From NCBI GenBank assembly GCA_037176725.1, contig JAZBRS010000023.1:26779001-26843000 (forward strand): 64,000 nucleotides of DNA, given 5' to 3'. The notes beneath the pieces are model-generated. The model was not told the DNA's origin. It searched no databases and saw only the letters and a program-made list of their open reading frames with translations. This document shows, piece after piece, positions 12,780 through 25,773 of the stretch. Position 1 is the stretch's first letter. The number at the start of each line of letters is the position of its first letter. The translations under genes and the position numbers were made by a program. The stretch comes from Posidonia oceanica (Eukaryota; Streptophyta; Magnoliopsida; Alismatales; Posidoniaceae).

Positions 12780-15700
12780 TGTAGACACCCTATTTTGACA
12801 ACTGGCCATTGGTGGATCTCTCTGGAAGCTTGCTCGGATCGTGGCATGGCGGACCTGAACCTCCAACTTGACCCAAAACCATCAAACTTACCCAAACCCT
12901 AATCCGGACCTAAATCCCACCTAAACACCACCTAAGCCTACCCAAGCCTAAGCCTAAGCCTTAACCTAAGCCAACTCCTAAGAAAATCCATAGGAAAACC
13001 CCTAAAACCTCTCTAGGTCGTTCGACGCTGCTTAGGCCAGTGTCTTATGTAAGATGCTAGGCATGACAGTGTCCTACGTTGGACGCAACTCAGTAGAGCG
13101 TCCAACACGTCGACTGTGGTAGTCCCTTTGGCCCGAGCTCCACCGCACCCAGGGCCGTCCTCCGCCAGCTCCGCCGCTCCCCGTGGATTGCCCCATCACT
13201 TGGCTTGCCCCAGGAGATGGCCCCTCTCCCCGGAGCCGCCCGTACAAGCCACCCCTCGGCCACTTACTACCCGACCAAGCCACTTACTCCCTGTCAATGG
13301 CCACCTTTCGGCACTCTGGTGCTGCGTCCCGTCGCCGCTCGCGGCCACTTACTTCCTGTCAGCGGCCACTTACTCCCTACCACCCTCCATCACCTCTCCA
13401 TCACCCTGCCCCTGTCCTTCTTGTGCAGGCCCGGTCGAACAAAACCGTGTGAACCCATTCCTTCTGCCATTACCACACCAAATTTCTGAGAGAACCAGAA
13501 GATCCCCAGCACCTCCGAGCGATCCAGAGTGTCCCCCTTGTGTGTGAGAAGCGATGCTGAGTGTTCCCTTGCCTCCTGGCCACCCTCTGAACTCGCTGTC
13601 CGTCACCGTCCACCCTCGTCGACCAACTACAGAGCGTCTCTCTGGGCAGCACATAGGTGAATTTTCCTCACCCTTAGCGTAGGAACGTCCGTGGTGTTTG
13701 TGTTTACCACTTCCCGCACGTAGATTGCACATTTTCTCTTTGGAGTCTGGCGATGGGTTCGCTGCTCGCACGAGGCCACCGTCCTGTGAGATTGTGGCAG
13801 CCCCCGTCTTGGCCCCCGTGGTTCGCTTGATGTCACAGGAAGCTTCCCGACCCTCTTCCTCCTCCGTTAGACCCGTCAGGCCCGTTCTTTGAGCTCCCAG
13901 CCGTCTCAATGGCTGGTGATGCGAGCGGCCGCTGGCGATCATCGGTGGAGGTGGGGAAGGGACGTAGGCCGTTTCCTCTCTTCCTCACTAAGTTCCTCAC
14001 TCCTCCCTCATCCTTGTGAAGCCTCACAGTCGAGCTTCATGGCTCTTCGGCCTCTCAGATGGACGAAAACTCCATGAACGCTGGCGGCAAGAGGGGGAGG
14101 TGGGTGGAGCAATTCACGCACCCATTTCATGCTTTAAATACATGTTTGTGTTCGTTTTCACTTGCTCTTGCTTACTAGGTAGTTAATTTTCAGTTTTTAA
14201 TCGATTTGGATGCTGGATCATGCGTGGAAGCCCCCCGACCTGTAAGACGTAGGAACTGGTGCGTCTTACGTAAGACGCACCCTTTCCCAGCGTCCTACAC
14301 CCCTACTTGCTCTTTTAATGCTTGTTATTTCTTTTTGCAAATGGGATCAATGTTTTATGATATCTGAAGCTTGGTGTGTGTTCTTATCATGCATTCATGC
14401 ATGCCTAAATAGATTTTGTGTTAATCTTGCTTGGATTTCATCCCTTTTTTCAAAAAAGCATTCCTGAGTGTAAGACGCAGGATATTGTGCGTCTTATGTA
14501 AGATGTGTCCCAGCGTCTTACGCCTCAGTTTCCCTTTTGATTTACTTTCTTCTGCAAATATGATTTGAACGCCCTCCATGGATTAATATGATGCATGTGT
14601 TCTCATGAGCCTCTGATGTCATGTTTTAGATCATATGCTAATTTTTCTTGGGATTCTTCTCCCCTTTTTTAAAAATAGCCTTCCTGGGCGTTGGACGCTG
14701 AGGATCCCAGCGTCCTATGTAAGACGTAGGGGATTTCAGCGTCCTATACCCCAGAGTTTTATTTTCCAATGTTGGCACTTAAATCTTTTTGGAATGCTTG
14801 TTTGAGTTATGAATGCATGCCAAGTTGTTGATTCCTTTCCATTTGCTCTCTGATTTCCATGATTTTTGGTCCTTGAATGCATGCCATGTTTCTTCTTTAG
14901 GATCTGTGCTCTCCGCGTTAGACGCAGAGGTTCCTACGTCTTATGTAAGACGCAGGTGTTTCCAGTGTCTAACACCCTAGACCTGTTGCACTCAGATTAG
15001 ATGCTTGCATCTCGTTTCTTTGCCATTGCCCTGATTATCTAGCTTGGTTTATTTATCAAGAGCTTTCATGTGGCACTAAAATCCCTGTTTTCCAAAATAT
15101 GCTTGCTTTCTGCAGATTTTTGCCCTCTGTGTTGGACACTGAGTATTCCAGCGTCTTACATAGGACGCTGGGTACTCCAGCGTCCAACATTTTAAACTTG
15201 CTGCACCCTGTTTTCAAACGCAGTTTTTGACTCGAACGTCATTTTCAGCTTCGGTTGCTTCCACGTGCATGTTCCAGCATCCGGGCATGTGGTTTGATAT
15301 TGGTTTTCCAATTTTACGCCTTGGTTTTCGTTTCCCTAAGTTGTTTATCATTGCGTCGTGGCATTTTAACTTTGATTAGCCATTTCGGCATGGTTTGCTA
15401 AGCTTTGCATGCTTTATAAATGCATATTGCATATCGTTCTCGAGCGAACATAAACTGGCGTTATACGCCAACATTAGCAACACAAGAGTGGATTAGCCAA
15501 GAAAGACCTACTTCCTCGAGTGTATCGGGGGTGCCTAACACCTTCCCCGTGCGTAACAGGAGTCCTTACTCTTTCTCTAGACCGCATTGACCTTGTGTCA
15601 TACACATTTGGATCGAATTTGCATGTTTTTGAACTCCATAAGTTTTTTTGCATATTTTTGCATACGGTTTTCCTAGTCTCCCGATTTTAATAGATTAGGT

Positions 15701-15853
15701 GGCGACTCCGTTTTTGCTTTTCTTTTGTTTTCCTTTGCGTTCACCTATTTTCTCGGTGTTTTCGAGTCGATTCCCCCCTGGATTCACCATTGGCCGTGAC
15801 CTCTCTTTCTCATCTGTGTCGGTCATCCGACATCGTGGTTCGGGACGATCACA
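12780..15853 (+). mobile_element. LTR1, plus-strand Tat-type LTR (3.1 kb)
   Basis: It starts with TGTAGACACCC and ends in GGGACGATCACA. It holds the conserved hairpin block at 15527-15548 and an internal TGGCGACTCCG at 15700-15710. A donor-like ACATAG/GTGAAT is at 13657, and a possible TATA box (TTTATAAAT) near 15411. Dyad modules occur at 13020-13107 and then about every 220-230 bases at 14235, 14470, 14690, 14920 and 15133. No primer-binding site follows, so it is a 3' or solo LTR. Flanking 5-mers GCATC and ATATA do not match. The purine run AGGGGGGCA just upstream favours a 3' LTR whose element body is missing. Confidence 0.8.
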
Positions 15854-16165
15854 ATATAACATTTTTACAAACAAATTTTCCAAAATCCACAGTGTGCGGC
15901 TATGTGGTTCCTATACTGCACCAGGATTGGACCATACCCCGAACCTGCACCTGAAAATCAAAACACAAAACATGCGTGAGTGACATCTAAGTCACCTAGT
16001 ACGTGCCCACCAAAAACACGAAGCAGAGTACATGTAATTTCGATCCTAAGGTGATTTAAACCAAAACCATCGAAATTCATTGCAAACCATGCTATTTAGA
16101 AGACACAACCAATCTCTTTCTGAAATCACATGCCTTTGCAAAACTTTCACATTTTTCCACAAATA
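15854..16165. other. Unassigned spacer between LTR1 and LTR2
   Basis: About 310 bases with no supported gene or recognised repeat. It is continuous with 20528 onward once the solo LTR2 is removed, so it is the older target sequence. Confidence 0.5.
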
Positions 16166-16170
16166 CCATG
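16166..16170. repeat. Target-site duplication CCATG, left copy
   Basis: CCATG directly precedes LTR2 and is repeated directly after it at 20523-20527. This is the 5-bp duplication expected from a Ty3/gypsy integrase. Confidence 0.9.
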
Positions 16171-19100
16171 TGTAGACACCCCATTTTGATCCCTGTATTA
16201 ATGGCTCTGCTCTGGTTGACCACAACCCTAGAAACCCTCACAAAACCCTAGGACAAACCTACAACCAAACCCTAGGAAGCCCAAGCCCACAATTAAACCC
16301 TTAAGCCCACAACCAAACACTACAAAATCCACTCAAACCCATTACTCCATATAAACCCAAAACCCAAAACCTTAAACCCTAAACCCTAAACCCTTAACCC
16401 TTTCTTCCACCTTCAATCAAAACCCACTCCCAAAAACCAAGCCCACCTTCAATCAAAGCCCACAACCAAACACTACAAAGCCCACACAGGCCCATTAAAT
16501 CCAATCAAAACCCACTCACTAAAACCTCATGCAAAATCCTAGGATCTTACACATTAAAACCTAGGTTTAAAAACCCTAGAAGCCTGTAGCCCACTTCCTT
16601 CTTTTTTCTTCTTTTCCCTTTAACCCTTTTTCTTCCCCTTTTTTTTCTTTTTTCTTTTCTTCATTTTCCTTCTTTCTTCTTCTTCTTTCTCTTTTTTTCT
16701 TTTTTCCTTTTTTTCTTCTTCTTTCCCCACCAACAGCCCAATCTCCCTTCCTCCCCTTCTTTCCCCTTTTCTTCCCTTTCTTTTCCCTCTCCTCCTCTTT
16801 CTTTTTTCTCCTTTTTTTCCTTATCTCTTGGCCCAAGCCCACCAGCCTCCCCTCCTTTTTTTTTTCTTTCTTTTTATCTTTTTTCCCCAAACCCAGCCCA
16901 TCTCCTTCTCCCTCCTTCTTCCTTTTCTTTTTCTTCTTCTTCCCTACGAACCACCACAGCCACCCACGACTGCAACCTCCCACTCCTCCTTTCCCTCTTC
17001 ATCCAAAAACAACACCCATGACTTGCCACTTCTCCCTCCTTCTTCTTCCTCTCTTCTGGAACCAACCCACAACACCACAACCCCACGACACCACCTCCTG
17101 TGACCACCCACAGACAAAACCTCCGAACTCCTACAGAAACCTCCCCCCGACTCACATTGCTCAGACTCACCTCACAGACACATAGAGAAACTGGAGAATT
17201 CACTCAGCCACCCAGCATTCAATCCACAGCTTCCCAGCAACCCAAAGAAAAACCAATTCACCCACCGAACCTAGAGAGACCCACACACGCACAGAGCCGA
17301 ATTCACCCACCAAAGCACCCGTCTCCGCCTTCCCCAGCACTCCAGAAACCCACCTGCAAGGACCAACAGCCAGTGAGAGCACAGAGAAAGAAAAAAACCA
17401 GAAAAATTCACAGAGACCCATTCTCTGAAAATCGGAATTGAGGGCTGAGCTCGAGCTTGGACCCCTCCCTAAGCCTCTCCGCATCTCCGGTGACTCGCTC
17501 CGGTCCCTCCCGCAGCGCTCCGTCGCCTCCGGAGCCCCCTTCGCCAGCAGCACCGCCGCCGCGTCCCTTTTGAGGTCGGCAGGCCTCCTCACGCGTCTCC
17601 TCAGGTAACCAACACCCCCATCAGCTCCGTCGTCACCTCCTCGTGCTTCCAAGCCCGTTTTTCGCACGTTTTGTGCCCTGTGGCATGTTCCGCACCTCGC
17701 TGGACTTCCTCGTCTTCTCTGGCGACATTCGCCAGCGCGATTGGACGCCGCGATGCTTCGGAGCACCGCCGACCCTCTGAACTGCCCCCAGACCATCGCC
17801 GGACCTCTACCATCTCAGCTGGACGCCGCCCGCGCTCCACCGCCGCTCGCAGAGCCTCCCCAAGCTGCTGGAACGCCGTAGGATCGCCGGAGGCCCGCGC
17901 ATCACTGTAGCAGAGCTTTTAAATATTTTATTTTTAAGTTTCTTTAGAACATTGAAATAAAGTCCTCTAGTTTATTTTCTTTGCATTTCAGTCCAGTGTT
18001 TGATTGAAAATCATTTAATTTTTTTTAAAACTTTAATGCATTGCATTTTAGCCCAACATTTAAGTTTAATTGCATATAAATCCTTCATGCATTCATCCAT
18101 TTCATTTAAATCAGATTTTAAATCATATTGCATTAATGTTTAGTCCTGTAAGTTATTTTATTTGCATCTTAGTCCAATTTACAATCAATCAACCATTTAA
18201 ATGTTGTTTTAAACTATATTGCATTAATGTTTAGTCCTGTAGTTTATTTTATTTACATTTCAATCTAGTTCATATGCAATCAATCATTTAAATCATGTTT
18301 TTTATCTTATTGCGTTACTGTTTAGTCCTGCATTTTACTTTTATTGCACTTTAGTCCACAGATCATGCATTTAATCATTTAAATATTGTTTTTATCTTAT
18401 TGCATTACTGTTTAGTCCTGAAACTTACTTTTATTGCATTTAAGTCCATAGATCATGCATTCATTCGTTCAAATTCTGTTTTAATCTTATTGCATTGCAG
18501 AAAAGTCCAGAAGTTTATTTTAATTGCACTTCAGTCCAGCTTGCTGTGAATCAATCATTTAAATTTGGTTTTTTATCTTATTGCATTGCAGAAAAATCCA
18601 AAAAACTTGTTCTAATTGCATTTTAGTCATGTTTGCTTTGAATCATTCATTTAAATCATGTTTTAAACTATATTGCATTGCTGTTTAGCACAGTAACTTG
18701 TTTTATTTGCATTTAAGTCCTGCATGCATTTAAATGTCATTTAATTTGCATTTTAAACCATATCGCATTATAGTAAAATACAATAGATTGTTTTAATTGC
18801 ATGTCAGTCCAAAAATGTTAGATCATTGCATGCTTGCCTGTTTATCTTGCTTTTGCAATTAAGTCCAATAGTTTATGTTAATTACATGTTAATCCTAATT
18901 TCAATTGCTTGCCTATTTACATGTTTGTTTTGCATTGCATATAAGTCCAACATGTTTTCTAAACGACACGTAGGTCCAAATGTTGCATGCATTCATAATT
19001 GCTCTGCCTTGCACATAAATTCAACAGTTAGGTCTAATTGCATGTTAGTCCTAAAATCTACTGTTGTCTGCCTACTTGTTACTTTTGCATTGCATTTAAG

Positions 19101-20522
19101 TCCCACATGTTTTTAAAACTGCATGTAGGTCCTTTTATTGCCTTATTGCATGCCTGCCTTTTGTTTAACATTGCATTTGGCCCCTGTTGGCCCCATGCTC
19201 TATTGCATTTACATGTTAGCATGCATTCACCCTGTTGCATTGTATTTTACCATATTTTTGCATGTAGGCCCCTGCAGTTTGCTTTAATTACACTTAGGTC
19301 CCTACTTTTGCATTTTTGCATGCATAGCATCCTCATATCGTTGCATATAGCACCCTTGCACCTGTTTGAGCATTGTTAGCCTCATTGCATGTAGGACACC
19401 CTACATTGCACACACATAGGGGTAATTTGCACTTAGGCCCCTGCTTAGATCACTTTTTTCTGGCCCTTGAGCCATCTGACTTGAAACCTAAATAACTTTT
19501 GATCCGACTGTTGGATCTTCACGATCTAATTATCCAGGTCTTCCTGGTTGAATGATCTTTCATTCTAACCAAAGTTATTTCAGATCGGGCTTCAGATCTT
19601 CAAGATAAGCCCACCTGAATCACTGCATATCACTTATTGCCTTGTAACTTGCATTGCATGCATTGTTTTCTCGATCTACCTTCTCGAGCACATAGATCAG
19701 GTTTTATCGCCCCTATTTTGCTTCCCTTTGTTTGTCGTACTCCTGCATTGCATGGTTTTTTGCTTCTGCTTTGTTTCCACTTTGCGTGTCGCTATTCGCA
19801 TTGCATGGTTTTACCCGATGTTTTGTTTCTCGCTTGCATTGTGTGGTTTGCTGCTTCTGTTTCATTTCCCCTTTGCGTGCCGCTATCCGCATTGCGTGGT
19901 TTTACTTGATGTTTTGTTTCTTACCTGCATTGTATTTAGAGCAGTGATGCTTACTATCTGGAGTTCTTACGAACCAGGGCACACCCTGTTCGGAACACTA
20001 ACAGTGCTGCTGAGCACATAGGCTGCACGTTTAATTTCAATCACACATCATGACACTTTGAGCACACATTTGAGCATGTAATTAAAGCATACATGGTATT
20101 TAGGCATTTAAGGCATGTTTAGAGAATCCATAGCATGGCATAGCATTCCTCGCCCCTTGGGCGTGCATTTAAGGTAAGCATCATCGGTATCCTACACATG
20201 TGAGCGAGATTAGCCTAGAAAGACTGATTCTGGGCGTGTCGGGGGTGCCTAACACCTTCCCCGCGCGTAACAGGAGTCCTTACCCTTTCTCTGGCCCGCA
20301 TTGACCATCTTGCCCTTGTCCTTGGCACGAGTCATTCATTTTGCGTAGCATTGCATCCATTTGCATGTTTTCATGTATTTCCTCGTCTCCCGACTTAATA
20401 GACTAGGTGGCGACTCCTTTTTTTGCTTTATCTTTGTTTTCTCTTCGCGTCACACTTATAGTGACCTCTCTCCCCCGGGCCCTCCTCCGGTCCGGATCCG
20501 TTGAGACGGTGGGATCGCTACA
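16171..20522 (+). mobile_element. LTR2, complete solo LTR (4.35 kb)
   Basis: It starts TGTAGACACCCCATTTTGA, ends GGGATCGCTACA, and is flanked by identical CCATG on both sides. With no internal region this is a solo LTR left by recombination between two LTRs. From left to right it holds a possible TATA (CATATAAAC near 16346), a short telomere-like AAACCCT run (16371-16396), strong C/T-rich tracts (16590-16960), a GC-rich part with a donor-like CCTCAG/GTAACC at 17605, and a long AT-rich zone. The zone is followed by the conserved hairpin (20241-20262) and the internal TGGCGACTCC (20408-20417). Long frames in the C/T and GC-rich parts have no recognisable domain. Confidence 0.93.
17940..19450. 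repeat. Degenerate TTGCATTTTAGTCC-type repeats inside LTR2
   Basis: The words TTGCAT(T) and TTTAGTCC recur at irregular spacing for about 1.5 kb, with longer copies around 18120-18700. A weaker version occurs at the same relative place in the F LTR (about 47100-47760), so this is a shared feature of these LTRs. Confidence 0.7.
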
Positions 20523-20527
20523 CCATG
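20523..20527. repeat. Target-site duplication CCATG, right copy
   Basis: It is the partner of 16166-16170 and marks the right border of the LTR2 insertion. Confidence 0.9.
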
Positions 20528-22088
20528 CAATTCTCAATATCCAACTGAAACCACCTCAAAACCATACACACGCACATAGCGATTCAAATATCATCGAACA
20601 CCCTAGCCACAGGTGAACGACCCTAGCCACAAGCAGTTGCTGAAGACTCAAGCTTCCTCTCAACTACAATGCTGTGGTGGACTACCTCGTGTGGGATAAC
20701 GACCGCCCTGGCCAACAAGCCTTAATTATCATTTCCATGATCATTACCATGATCACAATCATTCATTCATTACCCGGGGTTATGTTCTCTGACGCCCCTT
20801 TGGTGTACGAGTGTCTAGGGACTCTAACCTTAGCCCTAGCCAGCACCGGCATAGAGGGTAATCCGTCTGTTTTAATGGGTCCTGCTGTACCGCTAACCTC
20901 ACCCTAGGCGATTGACTCTCGACCATCTAGGGGTATCAACCATCCCTAGTCCGCCGGTCAGAAGCTTCGGTCTCTTGGTCCTTCAAAACCACGGAAATTC
21001 TTTTCAAATCATGCATCTCTTTTCCAAAATCTTTTGGAAATCCTTTCAAAATCATTTCTCATGTATTCATAAATCATTCATGAAGCCAAAGCCTCCACAA
21101 AACCATTACACTACTTGGCAAAACCAATTGCATCAAAAACCCAAGCAATTCTTCTTTAGAAAGCATTTTAACTCTGATTCGGCAGACCAAAAATATTCGG
21201 TTGACCGAATCAAGGACCAAGTTCAAATTCAGGCCATGAAACGGCAAGCCAAAATTTCATGGTCAACTGAATCAGGGAATTTCAGCATATCGAAATATCC
21301 CCTGGTCGTCTGAAATGCTTGCTGTTCCGGTCGATCGAAATGGTTCGGTTGGTCGAACCAGACCCTAGGTCCGCACTTAGCAGCCAAAGCGGCAGACCAA
21401 ATACGCCCAGTATGCCAATTTATGGGCGAATTCGGCATTCTGATCAAAAACAGTTTGCCGATCTTGACGATGACAGAAAACAAAAATAGGGGCGATCCAA
21501 AATCTCCCGAAATGGGAACCAAGATCGGTTCCACCACAAACATCCACAAATCTCACAAAAATACTAGAATCAAAGCCACAGGGGTGCTCTACAATTTAGC
21601 ACAAACATCAAACCATTCCATGCATTGTAGGCCACGAAATAAAATCACAAAGCCACAAAGCTCAAAACGAACCAGATCCATTTCTCAACCAAAACCATTC
21701 AAAATCCACAATAAATCCTAGAATACTCATGGCATAGCAAAAGCACACTCCAATCCACATTTTTGGCACAATTGAAAAGAAAAGAAGGGGGTAGGAACAC
21801 GTACTCAACTCTGGCGAACTCCTCTTCCTCTTCACCTTTCCTCCGGTCGGCCGATGAGCTCTTCTTCTCCTCCTCAGGCCACCGAACCTCTCCTCCCTCT
21901 GGCTCGCCTCCTCCTCTTCCTCAGCACCGGAGCTCCTCTTCCTCGCCAACCAAACGCCGATGAAGTGGTGGCCGACGTGTGGGAGAAAAGAAGAGAAGAG
22001 GGCGGCACTGTGGCTGGCATTGTGGAGTGGGTAAATTGCATTCTTTCCCCTTCTCTCCACAAAATCACACATAAGCCCTCACTTTCCA
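20528..22088. other. Unassigned sequence left of the MULE transposase
   Basis: No supported gene. There is an A-rich, low-complexity stretch (20980-21160), then several near-palindromic GGTTGACCGAA-like words (21196-21366). A C/T-rich segment before 22088 could be the 5' part or terminal region of the MULE. I could not recognise terminal inverted repeats by eye. Confidence 0.4.
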
Positions 22089-24494
22089 ATGCCACCAAAA
22101 CCACACAACAAGTATTATTTTGGCAAACAAGTGACAGTGAAATTAGACTCAGAGTATGCTAATATGTTGGACTTAAATGAGGATTTAGCAGCGTATCTTC
22201 CTTGGGGAACTGAAGAGACATTAGAAATTGCATGGTTAGTACATAATTCAAGACCAAGAGAACTGGTGTTTCTCAGGGCAGATAAAGACCTCATGGACAT
22301 GTTTGATGCGAATAAAGCATTTAAGAATGTGATCAAATTGTATGTTGCTTTAGTGAAAGTTGGTGGTCCATTAGCAAGTCATAGTGATAGGAAGAATGAG
22401 AGATTGGAGAAAAAGAAACAAAGGAAGAATGAGACTCCTATTTTTTTGACATGTGATCCTAATAAGGCACCACATGTGGTTGACAATGAACAAGAGGGTG
22501 GTAAGGACATTGAGAGTGAGAATGACAGTGCCTGTTGTCATTCTGAAAGAAGCTATCACAACCTCTATGAATCTGATGAGGACAGTGATGATGATCCAGA
22601 GTTTGTGCCTGAAGAAGAAGAGGTTGAAGATGAAGATATTGAAGAAGAAGAAGAGTATGAAGCAGAGAACTTGGAAAAGGATGAAGCAGTGGTTCATAAC
22701 TTTGAAGGTGATGACTTTGTTGTTGATGCTGAGGACCCTAGTATGGAAAAGGAAGCTAGATTTACTGATGTGTACATGTTTAGACAGGCATTGAGACAGC
22801 ATTGTATCAAGAACTGGTTTGATGTTAACTACATCAAGAATGAGAAGGACAGGGTGACAGTAAGGTGTGCTAATCATAGTGATTGTCCATGGAGGTTGCA
22901 TGCTTCATTTTTGCAAGATAAGCACACATTCTAAATCAAGACAACTGTCACTACCCATACTTGTTACAGCAAAGGTAAAAGCAAAGGGAAGATGGCCTCT
23001 GCTAAGTGGATTGCATCCAAAATATTGGATGAAGTGAAGGCTAATCCTAATGTACCATCACTTGTGCTGAAGCAGGCACTTGATAAGAAGTATGGCTTGT
23101 TGCTGCCAAAGGGTATGGTGGGGCAAGGTGAAGGCTGAAGAGATCATCTATGGAAGCATCTTTGACTGTTATGCTAGAATTCCAGACTTGAAGGCAGAAT
23201 TGCTGAGAAGAAACCCTGGTAGCACCGTCTATTTTGAGTTGGATGAATCCAACTGTTTCACTAGGTTTCTTTTCTGTTTCAAAGCATCAAGGGAGGGATT
23301 CATACATGGATGTAGGAAGGTGATTGGTTTAGATGCATGTCATCTAAAAGGGAAGTACAAAGGAGTCTTCTAGGTGCTACAGCAATTAATGGCAACAATG
23401 GTTTATTTCCCCTAGCATATGCTGTGGCAGAAATTGAAAGTGGGAATAGTTGGTTTTGGTTCTTGCAAAATTTGAAGGATGCCATTGGAGATATGCAAGG
23501 TCTGACCTTGTATAGTGATAGGTTAGTTGGGTTAGATCCAGCCATTGGTTTTGTCTTCCAAAATGTTGAGCATAGAGTTTGTATGAGACATTTATACAAG
23601 AACTTCGGGAGTGCTGGTTGGGCAGGTAATTTTTTACTGTTTAAGTTGATGAACTACTTATATCTTGTTTTAATGAGATGTATTGAAATGGCATGTAAAT
23701 ATTTGGAGATATGGATGTGGAAGGCAGCAAGGTCTTTCATAGATCCTGATTTTGACCACTTCATGAATAAGATTCAAGTACAAGATCAAGGAGCTTACAA
23801 ATGGTTGATGGATTGCAAACATGACAGGTGAAGTAGATGCACATTTGGGACAAATGCCAAATGCAACTATATAACTAACAACTTCTCAGAATCCTTCAAC
23901 AACTTCATTGGTTCCATTAGGTAAGTTTCTTATCAAAGTCCTTGCTAGACTTCATTAGTTCCATTTGCAAACTCTAGAGTGCAAGAGTGGTTCCTAACTT
24001 CAAAGTGTTGTCCAAATTTCTTATTGCAGATCAAGGATTGTGGTAGACCTGGTTGATCAGTTGAGGAAGAAGCTCATGACAGTGATGGATGACAAGAGAA
24101 GATATGCTTCCAAGTTGAAACAGAAGTAGGTTCCAAAAGTGAAGAATGTACTAAACAAACTTTCAAGGTCTATAGCTCCATGGGAATTGCATAGAAGCAA
24201 TGATGGTGAGGTGGAGGTAGAGAGTTCTGGAGGGAGGTATATTGTTCATATACACAACAGGACATGTGACTGTAGGGAATGGCAGGTCACAGGCATTCCT
24301 TGTGTTCATGCAACGGTAGCAATTGTGCAATTAGGGATAGACCTTGAATCTATGGTAGATGAGGTGTATACCACTGAAATGTACAAGAAATGTTATGACC
24401 TGGCAATTAGTCCCATTGCAGAGTACAAGTTTTGGGAAAAAAGCAATGAGAACATTAATGTGTACCCTCCAGTATTCAAGAAACAGAGTGGAAG
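22089..24494 (+). pseudogene. MuDR/MULE-type transposase, broken
   Basis: The product would be a DDE transposase that cuts and pastes a Mutator-like element. From the ATG at 22089 there is a PB1-like N-terminal region, an acidic stretch (about 22550-22740) and the MuDR DNA-binding region (FRQALRQHCIKNWFDVNY). The MULE core follows, with IGLDACHLKGKYKG (first Asp, near 23330), LYSDRLVGL (second Asp, near 23515) and NNFSESFNNF (probable Glu, near 23893). A SWIM zinc finger, CDCREWQVTGIPCVH, is at about 24265-24310. It is broken by TAA at 22932, TAG at 24127 and frame changes near 23110 and 23365. A GT-AG intron fits 23921-24029. The C-terminus is cut by LTR3 at 24495. Confidence 0.9.
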
Positions 24495-25773
24495 TGTAGA
24501 CACCCCATTTTTACAGGTATTCATCGATGGACGCTTCTGGAGGAACAGGCTCGGTTGCAGTGGACCTAACCCCACTCCAGATCCCAACAAACCATCCCAA
24601 AAGCCACCTCACACCTCAAATCCATCAAAACCCAACTCACAACAAAGCCCACATCCATCAACAGCCCGGCATACCCTGGAATGAGCTTAGAATCAAGCTA
24701 TTGACTTTTGATATAGACTTAGCGTCTCTAGACAGCGTCATCGCATGACGTCTATAGAAGACAGCATCAACCAGTGCCTACCTCAAACGTAGACAAGCGT
24801 CGCACTGTTCAGGCGCGTATTGCTGGCACGATGTTCTGTTTCAGTAAAATTGTCAGAAGGGTTTCTTTTGCCATTCCACACCACAATCCATTGCATCCGC
24901 ACCTCCCATTGGCCCCGACGGATCTGAGTATGCACCCACTCACATCCAGCGCTCACACCATAATCCAATGCCAATCCTACCCCTTCCACTACCTTCCAAA
25001 GCATCCAAACCACGTATTTGCATCGGTTTGAAACCAACAACATCCATGCATGCAAACCGTCTATAAAACACGTCCATATCCCCCCATTTCCACTACCCCC
25101 TGGAGATTGCCCTTGAGAACCCTTGGAGATTAACTTGAGACAGCTTTGTGATTGTCTTGAGACCACCCGGACTCCTAGCATCCCACTGGAATTCCACTGC
25201 AACCCGACCTCCCGGAGTTCGTTGCCTTCCACCGAGAGCACGCGCCGACTCTCCACAGGTGAGCACCTTCATCACTTAGCGTAGCATTAGCTGTTACATG
25301 CTCTCTGGTTTCTTTTAGCATTACTGCTCTTCATCATTGTTTTCCGGTTTTTATTCCACTACCGCTGATGAGCATCTTGTTTTCTTTCTTGTTTTGCACT
25401 CGCATTGCATCCAGAGGACCCGTTCGACCTCCACCACCTCCGACCAAGGCTCACAGCTGTGGATATGGGGTTTTGGAGGAGAAGAAGAAGATGATGATGA
25501 TGGAGGCTTTGTGGGAAGAAGAAGGCTTCTTTTTTGGCTCTCTCCTTTGCTCGCTCTATCTTCTCTTTCTCGAGGTTCCCCTTCTTTGTATCCGACTCCG
25601 TCACTCCACGTGTGATGGAATCGGTGTGATCGCCACTCTCGGATCACTTTCGCCGGCCCTCGAGACGCCATTGGGGAGATGTAGTGTGGTTGCGGGTTCA
25701 GCTACCTTGGGACAACGCCAGCATTACCCAAGGGTGCCCATGCTTGGTAAGTTCTTTCTTCCTTCTTCCTCCT
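24495..25773 (+). mobile_element. LTR3, plus-strand LTR inserted in the MULE, truncated by element D
   Basis: It starts TGTAGACACCCCATTTTTA directly inside the transposase C-terminus. A dyad-module region lies at about 24712-24830, a TATA box (TATAAAA) at 25062-25068, and a donor-like CTCCACAG/GTGAGC at 25259, about 200 bases further on. The conserved U5 hairpin, primer-binding site and body are not seen before 25774, where element D begins. The rest should lie beyond D and F, outside the window. Frames such as those at 25350-25790 show no known domain. Confidence 0.7.

Noticed and set aside
16371..16396. AAACCCT repeats as a telomere
   Set aside because: Only a few copies inside an LTR, with other CCTAA-like words in related LTRs. 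This is not a chromosome end.
16576..16983. Lysine-rich minus-strand frame
   Set aside because: It is a translation of C/T-rich low-complexity DNA in LTR2.
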